Source: Bacillota bacterium
GTDB taxonomy: Bacteria > Bacillota_I > Bacilli_A > Acholeplasmatales > UBA5453
Length of the DNA stretch: 17,924 bases
Assembly: GCA_023436805.1 (NCBI GenBank)
Contig: JAEZHT010000074.1
Location: 1 to 17,924 of the forward strand
Direction of reading: 5' to 3'
Under the pieces are notes generated by a model. It did no database searches and had not been told where the DNA came from. It saw nothing but the letters and a program-made list of their open reading frames with translations. Within the stretch, counting starts at the first letter, position 1. Every line of letters begins with the position of its first letter. A program made the translations under genes and the position numbers. Below are positions 7,338-13,921 of the stretch, piece after piece.

Positions 7338-8114
7338 ATGATTAAACAATCTACAATAATAATCCGCACATTATCTATCCTATTTTTTCCTGTGTTTTTA
7401 ATTTTTGGCACCATTATCATCGAAAGAAATATCTACAATCGGCAAGTATTAACGCATTTTGATAACATATATCGAGTGTATGATAAGGGAGTTATACGGA
7501 TTGATTTCACATCCGAACTGATGAACAACGAAGTAAAGGTTACAGCAAGAGAACACACCCAACCTAACTCGAATATTTTCATATTGGAATACGAATACCA
7601 AGATACGATTGTCGCACGCTACACTGTGACGGTAAGAAGTGAAAATGAAGCGATGAATATCGTATTGGATACCAGTCAACACGATGGAAACACCGTTGGT
7701 GTGGTCAGGTATGAATCTACCGGCAATATTGGATTTGTTTTCAATAAGATAATCAATGAATCCTCAATTCAACCCAAAATCATCGTAATTGTTGAACCGA
7801 CAAACACTCAAAAATACATCACGGTTGTTGTACATATCTTATTAGTTCTTGGTGTATTCATGATAAATCTATTACACGGAATACATGCGTATCGTACCTT
7901 TATTTTCAAAGCGATTCAACCATTTGGGGCTTGGGACAGAATCAAATTCTTATTGATTGGGTTATTGATACCATTTGGAGGTACATTTCTCTACATCATC
8001 GGCGGTACCGATTTATACAATGATTATCGGGTTAGAATGGGTAATTACGCTGCCTTTGGTTTCTTCGTTTCCTACACGTTGTATATCATTTATAGAACCA
8101 TACCATTCATATAA
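7338..8114 (+). CDS. Membrane protein of unknown function
   Basis: The 258-residue product has one N-terminal membrane helix (about 7-27), a beta-rich extracytoplasmic part of roughly 130 residues, and three C-terminal membrane helices (about 158-178, 201-222, 236-256). I do not recognise a family. The GAGGTG at 7328-7333 supports ATG 7338 over the in-frame TTG at 7326, which would place the start inside the operator. It is a single-gene unit with the inverted-repeat promoter before it and a terminator after it, suggesting specific regulation. Confidence 0.75.
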   Translation: MIKQSTIIIRTLSILFFPVFLIFGTIIIERNIYNRQVLTHFDNIYRVYDKGVIRIDFTSELMNNEVKVTAREHTQPNSNIFILEYEYQDTIVARYTVTVRSENEAMNIVLDTSQHDGNTVGVVRYESTGNIGFVFNKIINESSIQPKIIVIVEPTNTQKYITVVVHILLVLGVFMINLLHGIHAYRTFIFKAIQPFGAWDRIKFLLIGLLIPFGGTFLYIIGGTDLYNDYRVRMGNYAAFGFFVSYTLYIIYRTIPFI

Positions 8115-8119
8115 GCATA

Positions 8120-8150
8120 AAACCATAGATAAAACAGTCTGTGGTTTTTT
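8120..8150 (+). terminator. Intrinsic terminator (plus strand)
   Basis: AAACCATAG (8120-8128) pairs with CTGTGGTTT (8139-8147), one G-U pair, then a T run. It ends the membrane-protein gene. Confidence 0.8.
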
Positions 8151-8153
8151 CAT

Positions 8154-8179
8154 AAAAAAAGTCCCCCAAACTAGGGGAC
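8154..8179 (-). terminator. Intrinsic terminator (minus strand) after GGDEF gene
   Basis: On the minus strand GTCCCC (8179-8174) pairs with GGGGAC (8166-8161), followed by seven T (8160-8154). It faces the plus-strand terminator, as expected between convergent genes. Confidence 0.88.
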
Positions 8180-8197
8180 AAAACAAATGTCGTATAA

Positions 8198-9127
8198 TCA
8201 ATATTTTTCACTTTCAATGGCGTACAAGAAATTATTTTTTCCAGAAGCTTTGACTTGATACATCAAAGAGTCAGCTTTTCTAGCCAAGTCCTCTGATTTG
8301 GTTGCTTTCATGACACCCATCGAAATGGTCAATTGGATGTCTGTGTCGTTGATTTTTAGCTGACGGACCCCATCCATGATTTTGTTGGATAATTCGAGTA
8401 TTTCCTCAGAAGAACCAATCAACAAACCAATAAATTCATCCCCACCTAAACGATAAAAGTGATTATCGTTGTATTGAAGGGATTTCAACAGTTTACCAAA
8501 CTCTACCAAACACACATTGCCAATGGAATGGCCATAACGGTCGTTGATATGCTTGAAATTATCAAAGTCCATAAACATGACATGAAAACCGGGTTTATAA
8601 TACTTCAAACCATAGTGGTAATCAAAGGTATATTTATTGAACAATTGAGTGAGTGAATCTGTATGGGTCTTATAAAATGTTTCTTCCTCTTGTGTATGTA
8701 AAACTGTCACATCCATGATGGTAAAAATACTGATGTGTTCTTGTTTAATTGAAGGGAATATGTTGAATCTTAACCATTTTCTAACACCGTTATGGATGAT
8801 TGGAAAGCTGATATCTTTCGGTGTTTTAAAATCATGTAACTGATGATAAACCCCTTGAAAATAGGCTTCTTTACCAGCCACATAGCCGTAGCTATTATTG
8901 TAGTCGAAGGCATCTAAAATGGTTCTGAGTTTGATGGATTTCGCATCCTCGAAGCCAATCAAGTCCAAACTACCAGCAACAACTTCAAGTTCAATATCTG
9001 AAGGGTTTTTACAATCAGCGAATAAGACAATACGTTCTTGACGAGCCAAAAGAATGTCTTCAATGACATCGAGTTGATAATCATTTTTTAATCGTCGTGA
9101 CGCCTCCAAAAAGTATTTATTTTTCAT
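8198..9127 (-). CDS. Soluble diguanylate cyclase (PAS-like sensor + GGDEF)
   Basis: The 309-residue protein makes the second messenger c-di-GMP from two GTP. Residues about 150-305 form a GGDEF domain: HTDSLTQLFN (155-164), the metal/substrate segment DFDNFKHINDRYGH (187-200), the intact signature GGDEF (228-232), and SMGV (269-272). The product-inhibition site RxxD that normally precedes the signature is replaced by YNDN (219-222), so feedback at enzyme level is probably lost. Residues about 10-145 look like a PAS-type sensor, ending in IMDVT before the linker. There is no membrane helix. GGGGG at 9136-9140 precedes ATG 9127. The long leader resembles a c-di-GMP riboswitch, pointing to control at the RNA level instead. 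Confidence 0.92.
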   Translation of the reverse strand: MKNKYFLEASRRLKNDYQLDVIEDILLARQERIVLFADCKNPSDIELEVVAGSLDLIGFEDAKSIKLRTILDAFDYNNSYGYVAGKEAYFQGVYHQLHDFKTPKDISFPIIHNGVRKWLRFNIFPSIKQEHISIFTIMDVTVLHTQEEETFYKTHTDSLTQLFNKYTFDYHYGLKYYKPGFHVMFMDFDNFKHINDRYGHSIGNVCLVEFGKLLKSLQYNDNHFYRLGGDEFIGLLIGSSEEILELSNKIMDGVRQLKINDTDIQLTISMGVMKATKSEDLARKADSLMYQVKASGKNNFLYAIESEKY

Positions 9128-9162
9128 ATAAATCGCCCCCTAAAACTTGAACCAAAAACACA

Positions 9163-9206
9163 AAATAAAAACCAAAACAAAATCACCCATTTCTTCTAGA
9201 AATAAG
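9163..9206 (-). terminator. Possible expression-platform terminator of the riboswitch
   Basis: On the minus strand CTTATTTCT (9206-9198) can pair with AGAAATGGG (9194-9186) around AGA, followed by a T-rich but interrupted tract (9185-9163). It lies between aptamer and start codon, where a switchable terminator would be. The stem is A-U/G-U rich and the U tract imperfect, so this is tentative. Confidence 0.4.
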
Positions 9207-9214
9207 GAATTCAT

Positions 9215-9300
9215 CCGTAAGGCAACTGGCTATCTCCTAGAGACCCTATAGCTTTCCGTCGCCGGATTGCTCCGGGTTTGGCTTGATCAAACGGCTCATC
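9215..9300 (-). ncRNA. c-di-GMP-I (GEMM-I) riboswitch aptamer
   Basis: Read on the minus strand, the leader shows the class I order: GCCAAAC (9282-9276); a hairpin CCGGA-GCAA-TCCGG (9275-9262) with a GNRA tetraloop; GACGGAAAGC (9260-9251, consensus GACGCAAAGC); a second hairpin GCTAT...ATAGC (9252-9229) holding AGGGTCT, the usual tetraloop-receptor side; and CAGTTGCC (9228-9221) as the closing 3' arm. The consensus GGCAAAC and GACGCAAAGC each differ by one base, and the two changes look compensatory (G to C and C to G). The location, about 100 bases before a diguanylate cyclase and behind a strong promoter, agrees. Recognition is by eye without covariance scoring. ON or OFF behaviour is not clear. 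Confidence 0.8.
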
Positions 9301-9347
9301 CCATCTCGCTTTTGACTGAGTGTGATCAGCTTTGATTTGATAATCAA

Positions 9348-9376
9348 ATTATAACAAAGAATTAATATAATGTAAA
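9348..9376 (-). promoter_or_regulatory. Promoter of the riboswitch-GGDEF transcript
   Basis: On the minus strand TTTACA (9376-9371), a 17-bp spacer and TATAAT (9353-9348), with TG upstream of the -10 (TGTTATAAT). Transcription would begin near 9341, about 40 bases before the aptamer. A 15-bp palindrome ATTTGAT-A-ATCAAAT (9335-9349) covers the start site. Confidence 0.8.
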
Positions 9377-9572
9377 GCGCTACCATTTAAGGCCATTTTG
9401 ATGAAAGGTATTTGTTTGGACATCAAAGGTTCTCAGTGGAATTTTCACCTTGAATCGTGTACAATAGAAGTTGGTGATGTCCGATTCAGTGATCATTTTT
9501 AAATCCTATAACACTGTATTCGCTCAAGGATGCTCATTCGCTAGAAACTACCATTTAAGGAGATTTTTTACC
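9377..9572. other. Divergent intergenic region before the mrp operon
   Basis: It holds a 13-bp direct repeat (9380-9392, 9548-9560), a possible TACAAT -10 at 9460-9465 with a poor -35, and a small frame 9401-9502 (33 codons, ATG behind TTAAGG) of unknown reality. A plus-strand TATAAT (9366-9371) overlaps the minus-strand -35. The leader of mrpE also carries ATTCGCT twice (9518-9524, 9536-9542). No known RNA regulator was recognised on the plus strand. Confidence 0.45.
9380..9560 (+). repeat. 13-bp direct repeat CTACCATTTAAGG, two copies
   Basis: Exact copies at 9380-9392 and 9548-9560, 168 bp apart. The second includes the mrpE ribosome binding site (AAGGAGA); the first is followed by a spaced ATG at 9401. 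A small duplication of a translation start region or a paired protein site are both possible. Confidence 0.6.
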
Positions 9573-10070
9573 ATGAACACCACCCTTTCACGCATCAAAA
9601 TGTTTATCATCCTGTTTGGATTATGGCTGTTATTCAATTTTAATTTGGAAATATCGACACTGATTTTTGGTGTGGTTATTTCGTTTGTTGTCACGTACTT
9701 ATCACACAACATCTTATACACCAAAGAAGGCTTCAGGTATAAAAAACTCAAACTGACTACCATGATTTATTACATAGGTGTGTTATTCATTGAGATTTTT
9801 AAATCGGCTTTTTTCTTTATAATTAACCTCGTAAGAGGTGGATACCAACCATTGGTGTTTAAATTAGATTTATCGGTATATGACCCTGTGCAAGTTGCGA
9901 TTGTTGCGAACTCAATCACGTTGACACCTGGGACCATCACCATCGATGTGGTGGGGCATACCATCTATGTGATGGTGCTAGCCAAACCTGGTACCCCACA
10001 AGAAGAACTCGAAGCACCAATCCGTCAAAAGTTTGAAAAATTACTGAAAGATATGGGTGAACACAAATGA
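9573..10070 (+). CDS. mrpE: Mrp cation/proton antiporter subunit E
   Basis: The 165-residue membrane protein is MrpE/MnhE, a small subunit of the multi-subunit Na+(K+)/H+ antiporter. Two or three membrane helices lie at the N-terminal side (about 7-45 and 60-90), followed by the family signature VANSITLTPGTITIDV and a cytoplasmic tail. The ATG at 9573 has an AAGGAGA nine bases upstream; an in-frame extension back to 9471 adds 34 polar residues and is not credible. It is the first gene of a seven-gene operon in which the next start overlaps by four bases. In Bacillus-type operons mrpA would come first, but here the upstream gene is divergent. Confidence 0.9.
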   Translation: MNTTLSRIKMFIILFGLWLLFNFNLEISTLIFGVVISFVVTYLSHNILYTKEGFRYKKLKLTTMIYYIGVLFIEIFKSAFFFIINLVRGGYQPLVFKLDLSVYDPVQVAIVANSITLTPGTITIDVVGHTIYVMVLAKPGTPQEELEAPIRQKFEKLLKDMGEHK

Positions 10071-10342
10071 GTTTAATCCACACATTTATTTTAATCACCA
10101 TCGGTATGTTGGTCTTAGCTATTCTATTCGCACTCATTCAAATGGTTCGCGGAAAAACGCTTTGGGACAGGATTTTAATGCTCAACCTTATCTCTGCTAA
10201 AGTCGTGTTAATCATAGCATTGTATGCGGTATATGTCGACAACATGATGTTTCTTGATATCGCGATTTCTTATGGCATCATCGGGTTTTTAACGATGACT
10301 TTATTATCTAAATTTATCATGACAGGGGGTAGACAAAAATGA
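10067..10342 (+). CDS. mrpF: Mrp antiporter subunit F
   Basis: This 91-residue protein has three membrane helices and the MrpF/MnhF pattern GKTLWDRILMLNLISAKVV plus FLDIAISYGIIGFL. The conserved Asp in WDR and in LDIA are present. MrpF is a small membrane subunit needed for assembly and activity of the complex. The start overlaps the mrpE stop (ATGA), and its own stop overlaps the mrpG start. Confidence 0.9.
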   Translation: MSLIHTFILITIGMLVLAILFALIQMVRGKTLWDRILMLNLISAKVVLIIALYAVYVDNMMFLDIAISYGIIGFLTMTLLSKFIMTGGRQK

Positions 10343-10644
10343 CTTATGTGGCGATTGCTATTTTAATCATTTCTTGGTTTTTCCTCATATTTGGGATGGT
10401 TGCGATATTCAAATTGAATAACCTCTATACCCGAATTCTATCATCTGCCACGATTGATACCGTGGCTTCGATATTGATTTTGATTGCTTTGATATTTGCA
10501 CACCATGCATGGGAATCGGTACTAAAACTCATCGTGTTGATTTTGTTCTTGTTGATCACAGGACCAATCTCCTCACACGTCAATATCCGTTCAGCTTATT
10601 TGATTGGTGTACCCCTAGACCATAAGGATGGTGATGAAGTATGA
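10339..10644 (+). CDS. mrpG: Mrp antiporter subunit G
   Basis: The 101-residue subunit has three membrane helices and the MrpG/MnhG marks FKLNNLYTRILSSATIDTV and LFLLITGPISSHVNIRSAY. The usual histidine of tRxHaa is replaced by a leucine-type residue (TRILSS), a family-tolerated change. It overlaps mrpF and the next gene by ATGA, supporting coupled translation in fixed ratio. Confidence 0.88.
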   Translation: MTYVAIAILIISWFFLIFGMVAIFKLNNLYTRILSSATIDTVASILILIALIFAHHAWESVLKLIVLILFLLITGPISSHVNIRSAYLIGVPLDHKDGDEV

Positions 10645-11186
10645 TGGAAACCATAGGTTTGATTTTACAAGTATTGCTCATCATCATTGCCTTAGTCATC
10701 ATTTTCCATAAAGAAAACTTTACCATCATCATCTATATCTCTGCGTTTGGTTTGATTGCTGCGACACTGTATGTCATCAATCAAGCACCCGATGTGGCGA
10801 TTGCGGAAGTAGCGATTGGTTCAGCGATCATTCCACTCATTTACGTCATAAGTATCTCTAGACAACGTGAATTCATCGTTTTGGACCGCGTCGATTATGA
10901 CCAGTTTAATTTGGATAAAGAAGTGACAGACGTTTATCAAATCTTAACTGATTTTGCCGATGAACACAGTTTAAAACTCAATATTTGTGCAGGCATCAAA
11001 GGCAGTGAACGTGAACTAACCAGAGAATTAAACATCGATTTGATCATTGTTTATAACCCAGACAAACAACGATTTGAATTCAAAGGTAAATCGTCATCGG
11101 TGATCATGAAACAACTTAAATCCATCACCAAAGAGAAATCATTCATTCAGGTTTCTACCATCGAGGATCGTGATTTATATGATTAG
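10641..11186 (+). CDS. MbhD-like (DUF4040) subunit with soluble C-terminal extension
   Basis: Residues 1 to about 75 form three helices with QAPDVAIAEVAIGSAIIPLIYV, the DUF4040/MbhD domain. In Bacillus this is part of the C-terminal end of MrpA; here it is a separate protein, as in archaeal Mrp and membrane-bound hydrogenase operons. The acidic residue in IAEVAIG lies in the proposed ion path. Residues about 75-181 are a hydrophilic alpha/beta-looking domain (VYQILTDFADEH, ELNIDLIIVYNP) that I do not recognise and that short MbhD proteins lack. The start overlaps mrpG, and the stop overlaps the next gene's ATG by eight bases. Confidence 0.82.
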   Translation: MMETIGLILQVLLIIIALVIIFHKENFTIIIYISAFGLIAATLYVINQAPDVAIAEVAIGSAIIPLIYVISISRQREFIVLDRVDYDQFNLDKEVTDVYQILTDFADEHSLKLNICAGIKGSERELTRELNIDLIIVYNPDKQRFEFKGKSSSVIMKQLKSITKEKSFIQVSTIEDRDLYD

Positions 11187-11889
11187 ACCATCGTCTTTAA
11201 TCAAACGTATCAGTTTGGTATTTTTATTGGGTGGTGTACTGTATTTCTTCATCATCAGTTTCGCAGATTACAAAGACATATATAATACGGCTGGCAAGGA
11301 TTTCTTCTTACTGAACGGATTACTCGATACCGGTTCAAGAAATCTCGTCACAGCGATTTATTTGGATTATCGCTTATTTGATAGTTTGTTTGAAGCGGGT
11401 ATATTGCTCATCGCGGTTTCTGGGGTTATGTGGGTATCTGAACATAAAATCACCGAGAAGAATGCGAATTTTATGTTGGATAAACAAAAAACGCCAGAAC
11501 TCTTCATCACATTTAGCCGTTTGTTATACCCTGTGATGTTATTGTTTGGGATGTATGTGGTCATCAATGGGCACATTTCGCCAGGTGGTGGTTTCCAAGG
11601 GGGAGCCATCATCGCGACAGCCATTTTAATCCTTTATTACATCGATATTCGAAAGACAATTGAAGTCAACCTCATTTTAACGATTGAAAAGTTCTTATTC
11701 TTATTCCTATTTACAATCGCATTTATCAGCTATTTTACCAGAGGTGAATTCTTTACGAACTTCATCCCGGTATCATGGGGGATGGATGCACAAGTGTTCT
11801 ACTTATACTTATTGAATATCCTCATTGGGGCGAAAGTCAGCCTTGGATTGATTGCGATATTTACTGCATTTTTGAAGGAGGGTCGCTAA
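11179..11889 (+). CDS. mrpB: MbhE-MrpB fusion subunit
   Basis: The first about 90 residues match MbhE, the last part of MrpA in Bacillus (NLVTAIYLDYRLFDSLFEAGILL). Residues about 110-236 are MrpB/MnhB, with GHISPGGGFQGGAII at about 131-145 and four helices. The Mrp complex uses these helices to connect the ion channel to the antiporter subunits. The ATG at 11179 was chosen with GAGG at 11163-11166; the GTG at 11170 in the same frame is too close to that site. The preceding MbhD gene plus this MbhE part together supply what the MrpA C-terminus supplies elsewhere. Confidence 0.87.
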   Translation: MIRPSSLIKRISLVFLLGGVLYFFIISFADYKDIYNTAGKDFFLLNGLLDTGSRNLVTAIYLDYRLFDSLFEAGILLIAVSGVMWVSEHKITEKNANFMLDKQKTPELFITFSRLLYPVMLLFGMYVVINGHISPGGGFQGGAIIATAILILYYIDIRKTIEVNLILTIEKFLFLFLFTIAFISYFTRGEFFTNFIPVSWGMDAQVFYLYLLNILIGAKVSLGLIAIFTAFLKEGR

Positions 11890-12219
11890 ATGAATCCCAT
11901 CTTAAGTTTTGTGGTGATTCTGATTGGTGTTTACGGGCTAGCTACCAGTAGAAACATCATTAAGAGTGTGTTTTGTGTCACCATCATTGAATCGGCTACC
12001 ATCCTTTTATTCCTAAACTTAGGGGCTTATGAAGGCGGTTTGGTACCCATTTTAACCGAATTGGGTATTGAAATCGTTGACCCGCTCCCGCAAGCTTTGA
12101 TGATCACCACGATCGTTATCGGGTCAACCATCACTTCGCTTGCACTAATGCTTTGTATCAAGATATTCCACCATTATGGTTCGATTGAATGGAAGGTTAT
12201 TTTGAGGGGGGATAAATGA
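11890..12219 (+). CDS. mrpC: Mrp antiporter subunit C (NuoK-like)
   Basis: The 109-residue protein has three helices and the NuoK/MrpC signatures: conserved Glu34 in TIIESATILL and DPLPQALMITTIVIGST (64-80). MrpC is homologous to complex I subunit NuoK and carries part of the hydrophilic axis. It starts directly after the mrpB stop with a strong AAGGAGGG site, and overlaps mrpD by ATGA. Confidence 0.92.
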   Translation: MNPILSFVVILIGVYGLATSRNIIKSVFCVTIIESATILLFLNLGAYEGGLVPILTELGIEIVDPLPQALMITTIVIGSTITSLALMLCIKIFHHYGSIEWKVILRGDK

Positions 12220-13829
12220 TGGTTTATACCCCGTTATTATTTCTATTTTTACCTGTGGTTGCGAGTGTCATTGTTTATTTGATTGATCACATTTGGGTGA
12301 GAAGATCGCTCTTCTTAGTACAAATCGTGATGCTTGTGATGTTCGTTTTATATGCACAGTTTTTAACTCAAAATCCCGATCAAAATATGCTCATTTTTGG
12401 TGGATGGGACGAAACATTTGCCATCAGCTTTTATAACGATACCTTGTCCCTAGCCTTTGTGGGTTTATCGATTTTGATGTGGTCAGTATTGCTTCTATAC
12501 ACATTCAAATCCAACCGAAATGAACCGAAGTTTTTATTCTTCTTTATGTTCTTAGAAGGGATATTCTTAGGGCTCATTCAAACCAATGACCTATTCAACT
12601 TATTTGTTTTCCTCGAATTGATGACGGTCATCATCACCATTTTGATTGTTTATAAGAAAACAGGTCCTTCTTTCAAAGCAGGCATATTCTATTTACTGAT
12701 TAATACCATTGGTGCGATGTTTTTCTTATTGGGTATCATTTTCTTATATTATGTCTTTGGTACCATCAACATCCAGTTGATCAAAGCGAACATCCATTTG
12801 TATGCCGATCGAAACATCGTTAAATTGGCTTTCATCATGATGATTTCTGGGTTATCGATCAAAGGGGCATTCTTCCCGTTATTCACATGGCTACCGAAAG
12901 CCCACGGTGTGGCACAATCTACCATCTCAGCTTTATTATCAGGATTGATTGTTAAAGGCGCGTTGTATTTATTCGCACGCGTAGCTATAGATATGTACGC
13001 AGGTGCGCAATACCAAACCCAAGAGTTGTTGTTTTATGTCGGTGCGACCACCGCGATTGTCGGTGTGATATTCGCGTTGGTTCAAAAAGACTTGAAACAA
13101 ATCTTAGCCTATCATACCGTTTCACAAGTCGGTATCATGGTGATGGGCTTATTTTCAAACAGTTATCTATCCTATATTGGTGGTTTATTACACATATTCA
13201 ACCATGCCTTATTTAAATCGTTGTTGTTCTTAGGGGTTGGTGTGGTCGTAACCAAATTCCATACCAAAAAAGTCACTGAAATTCGAGGTTTATTCAGAAC
13301 CATGCCAGTCACCTCAATTCTACTCATTGTTGGGATGTTATCAATCAGTGGTGCACCATTATTCAATGGGTTTGTTTCTAAAAACCTGGTGAAGTATGAT
13401 TTTAAATACGATATGTTTAAGATGGCTTTATTCACCATCATCAACATTGGTACAGTCACTTCATTCATCAAGTTCTCACAAATCCTCTTTGGACAGAAGA
13501 CACAATCGGTCATCGTTACAGATCGAAAACAACAATCAGCGATGGCGATATTGGCCATCTTGTGTGTGGTTATCGGTCTGTTCTATAAACCGTTATTTAT
13601 GTTTTTCTTTAACCTAGACCTCTCTTATGTGAAACTATTCGATTTACAACAATGGTTGGATTATTTCTTATATGTGGGCATTGGGTTATTGTTGTATCAC
13701 TTTGTCATTAAGAAAGACTTCAAACCGTTTAAAGCGATTAGAAATCTTTCTATCAGCTTTGAAAATGCCAATTATATGTTCATTTTATACATGGTCTTCA
13801 TCGCTGTCTTTGTCTTCATGTATGCATAA
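12216..13829 (+). CDS. mrpD: Mrp antiporter subunit D (NuoM/N-like), the only large antiporter subunit
   Basis: The 537-residue polytopic protein (about 14 helices) is the ion-translocating MrpD/MnhD subunit. Key residues of the proton/cation path are visible: Glu134 in VFLELM, Lys216 in LSIKGAFFPLFTWLPKAH, Lys228, Lys247 in GLIVKGAL, His300, His330 and Lys334 in HIFNHALFKS, and Lys389 in FVSKN. In canonical Mrp, MrpA carries a second such domain; none is present here. The start (ATGATG) overlaps the mrpC stop. A strong terminator follows two bases after the stop, closing the operon without any hydrogenase gene. Confidence 0.92.
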   Translation: MMVYTPLLFLFLPVVASVIVYLIDHIWVRRSLFLVQIVMLVMFVLYAQFLTQNPDQNMLIFGGWDETFAISFYNDTLSLAFVGLSILMWSVLLLYTFKSNRNEPKFLFFFMFLEGIFLGLIQTNDLFNLFVFLELMTVIITILIVYKKTGPSFKAGIFYLLINTIGAMFFLLGIIFLYYVFGTINIQLIKANIHLYADRNIVKLAFIMMISGLSIKGAFFPLFTWLPKAHGVAQSTISALLSGLIVKGALYLFARVAIDMYAGAQYQTQELLFYVGATTAIVGVIFALVQKDLKQILAYHTVSQVGIMVMGLFSNSYLSYIGGLLHIFNHALFKSLLFLGVGVVVTKFHTKKVTEIRGLFRTMPVTSILLIVGMLSISGAPLFNGFVSKNLVKYDFKYDMFKMALFTIINIGTVTSFIKFSQILFGQKTQSVIVTDRKQQSAMAILAILCVVIGLFYKPLFMFFFNLDLSYVKLFDLQQWLDYFLYVGIGLLLYHFVIKKDFKPFKAIRNLSISFENANYMFILYMVFIAVFVFMYA

Positions 13830-13830
13830 G

Positions 13831-13854
13831 ATACCTCTTTGGAGGTATTTTTTT
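13831..13854 (+). terminator. Terminator of the mrp operon
   Basis: ATACCTC (13831-13837) pairs with GAGGTAT (13842-13848) around TTTG, followed by T to 13854. Confidence 0.9.
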
Positions 13855-13874
13855 CAAAAGTTCAAGTAGACGGC

Positions 13875-13902
13875 TTGGATAAATAACTGTTTATGGTATC
13901 AT
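13875..13902 (+). promoter_or_regulatory. Promoter of the GH17 gene
   Basis: TTGGAT (13875-13880), a 16-bp spacer and TATCAT (13897-13902), 20 bases before the start codon region. It indicates that the gene is not part of the mrp transcript. Confidence 0.5.
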
Positions 13903-13921
13903 ATGGCTAAGAGGTGATTTT

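Noticed and set aside
7975..8253. Plus-strand frame of 92 codons overlapping the end of the membrane-protein gene
   Set aside because: It runs through two terminators and into the antisense of the GGDEF gene; no start signals.
9471..9572. In-frame 34-residue N-terminal extension of mrpE
   Set aside because: No ribosome binding site at 9471, the extension is polar and unlike MrpE, and the ATG at 9573 has a perfect site.
9573..10700. A hidden MrpA/NuoL fragment at the head of the antiporter operon
   Set aside because: The reading frames here are fully accounted for by mrpE, mrpF and mrpG, with no NuoL-like segments between or before them.
13172..13558. 128-codon minus-strand open frame inside mrpD
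   Set aside because: Antisense shadow of a strongly coding gene, with no binding site or family resemblance.
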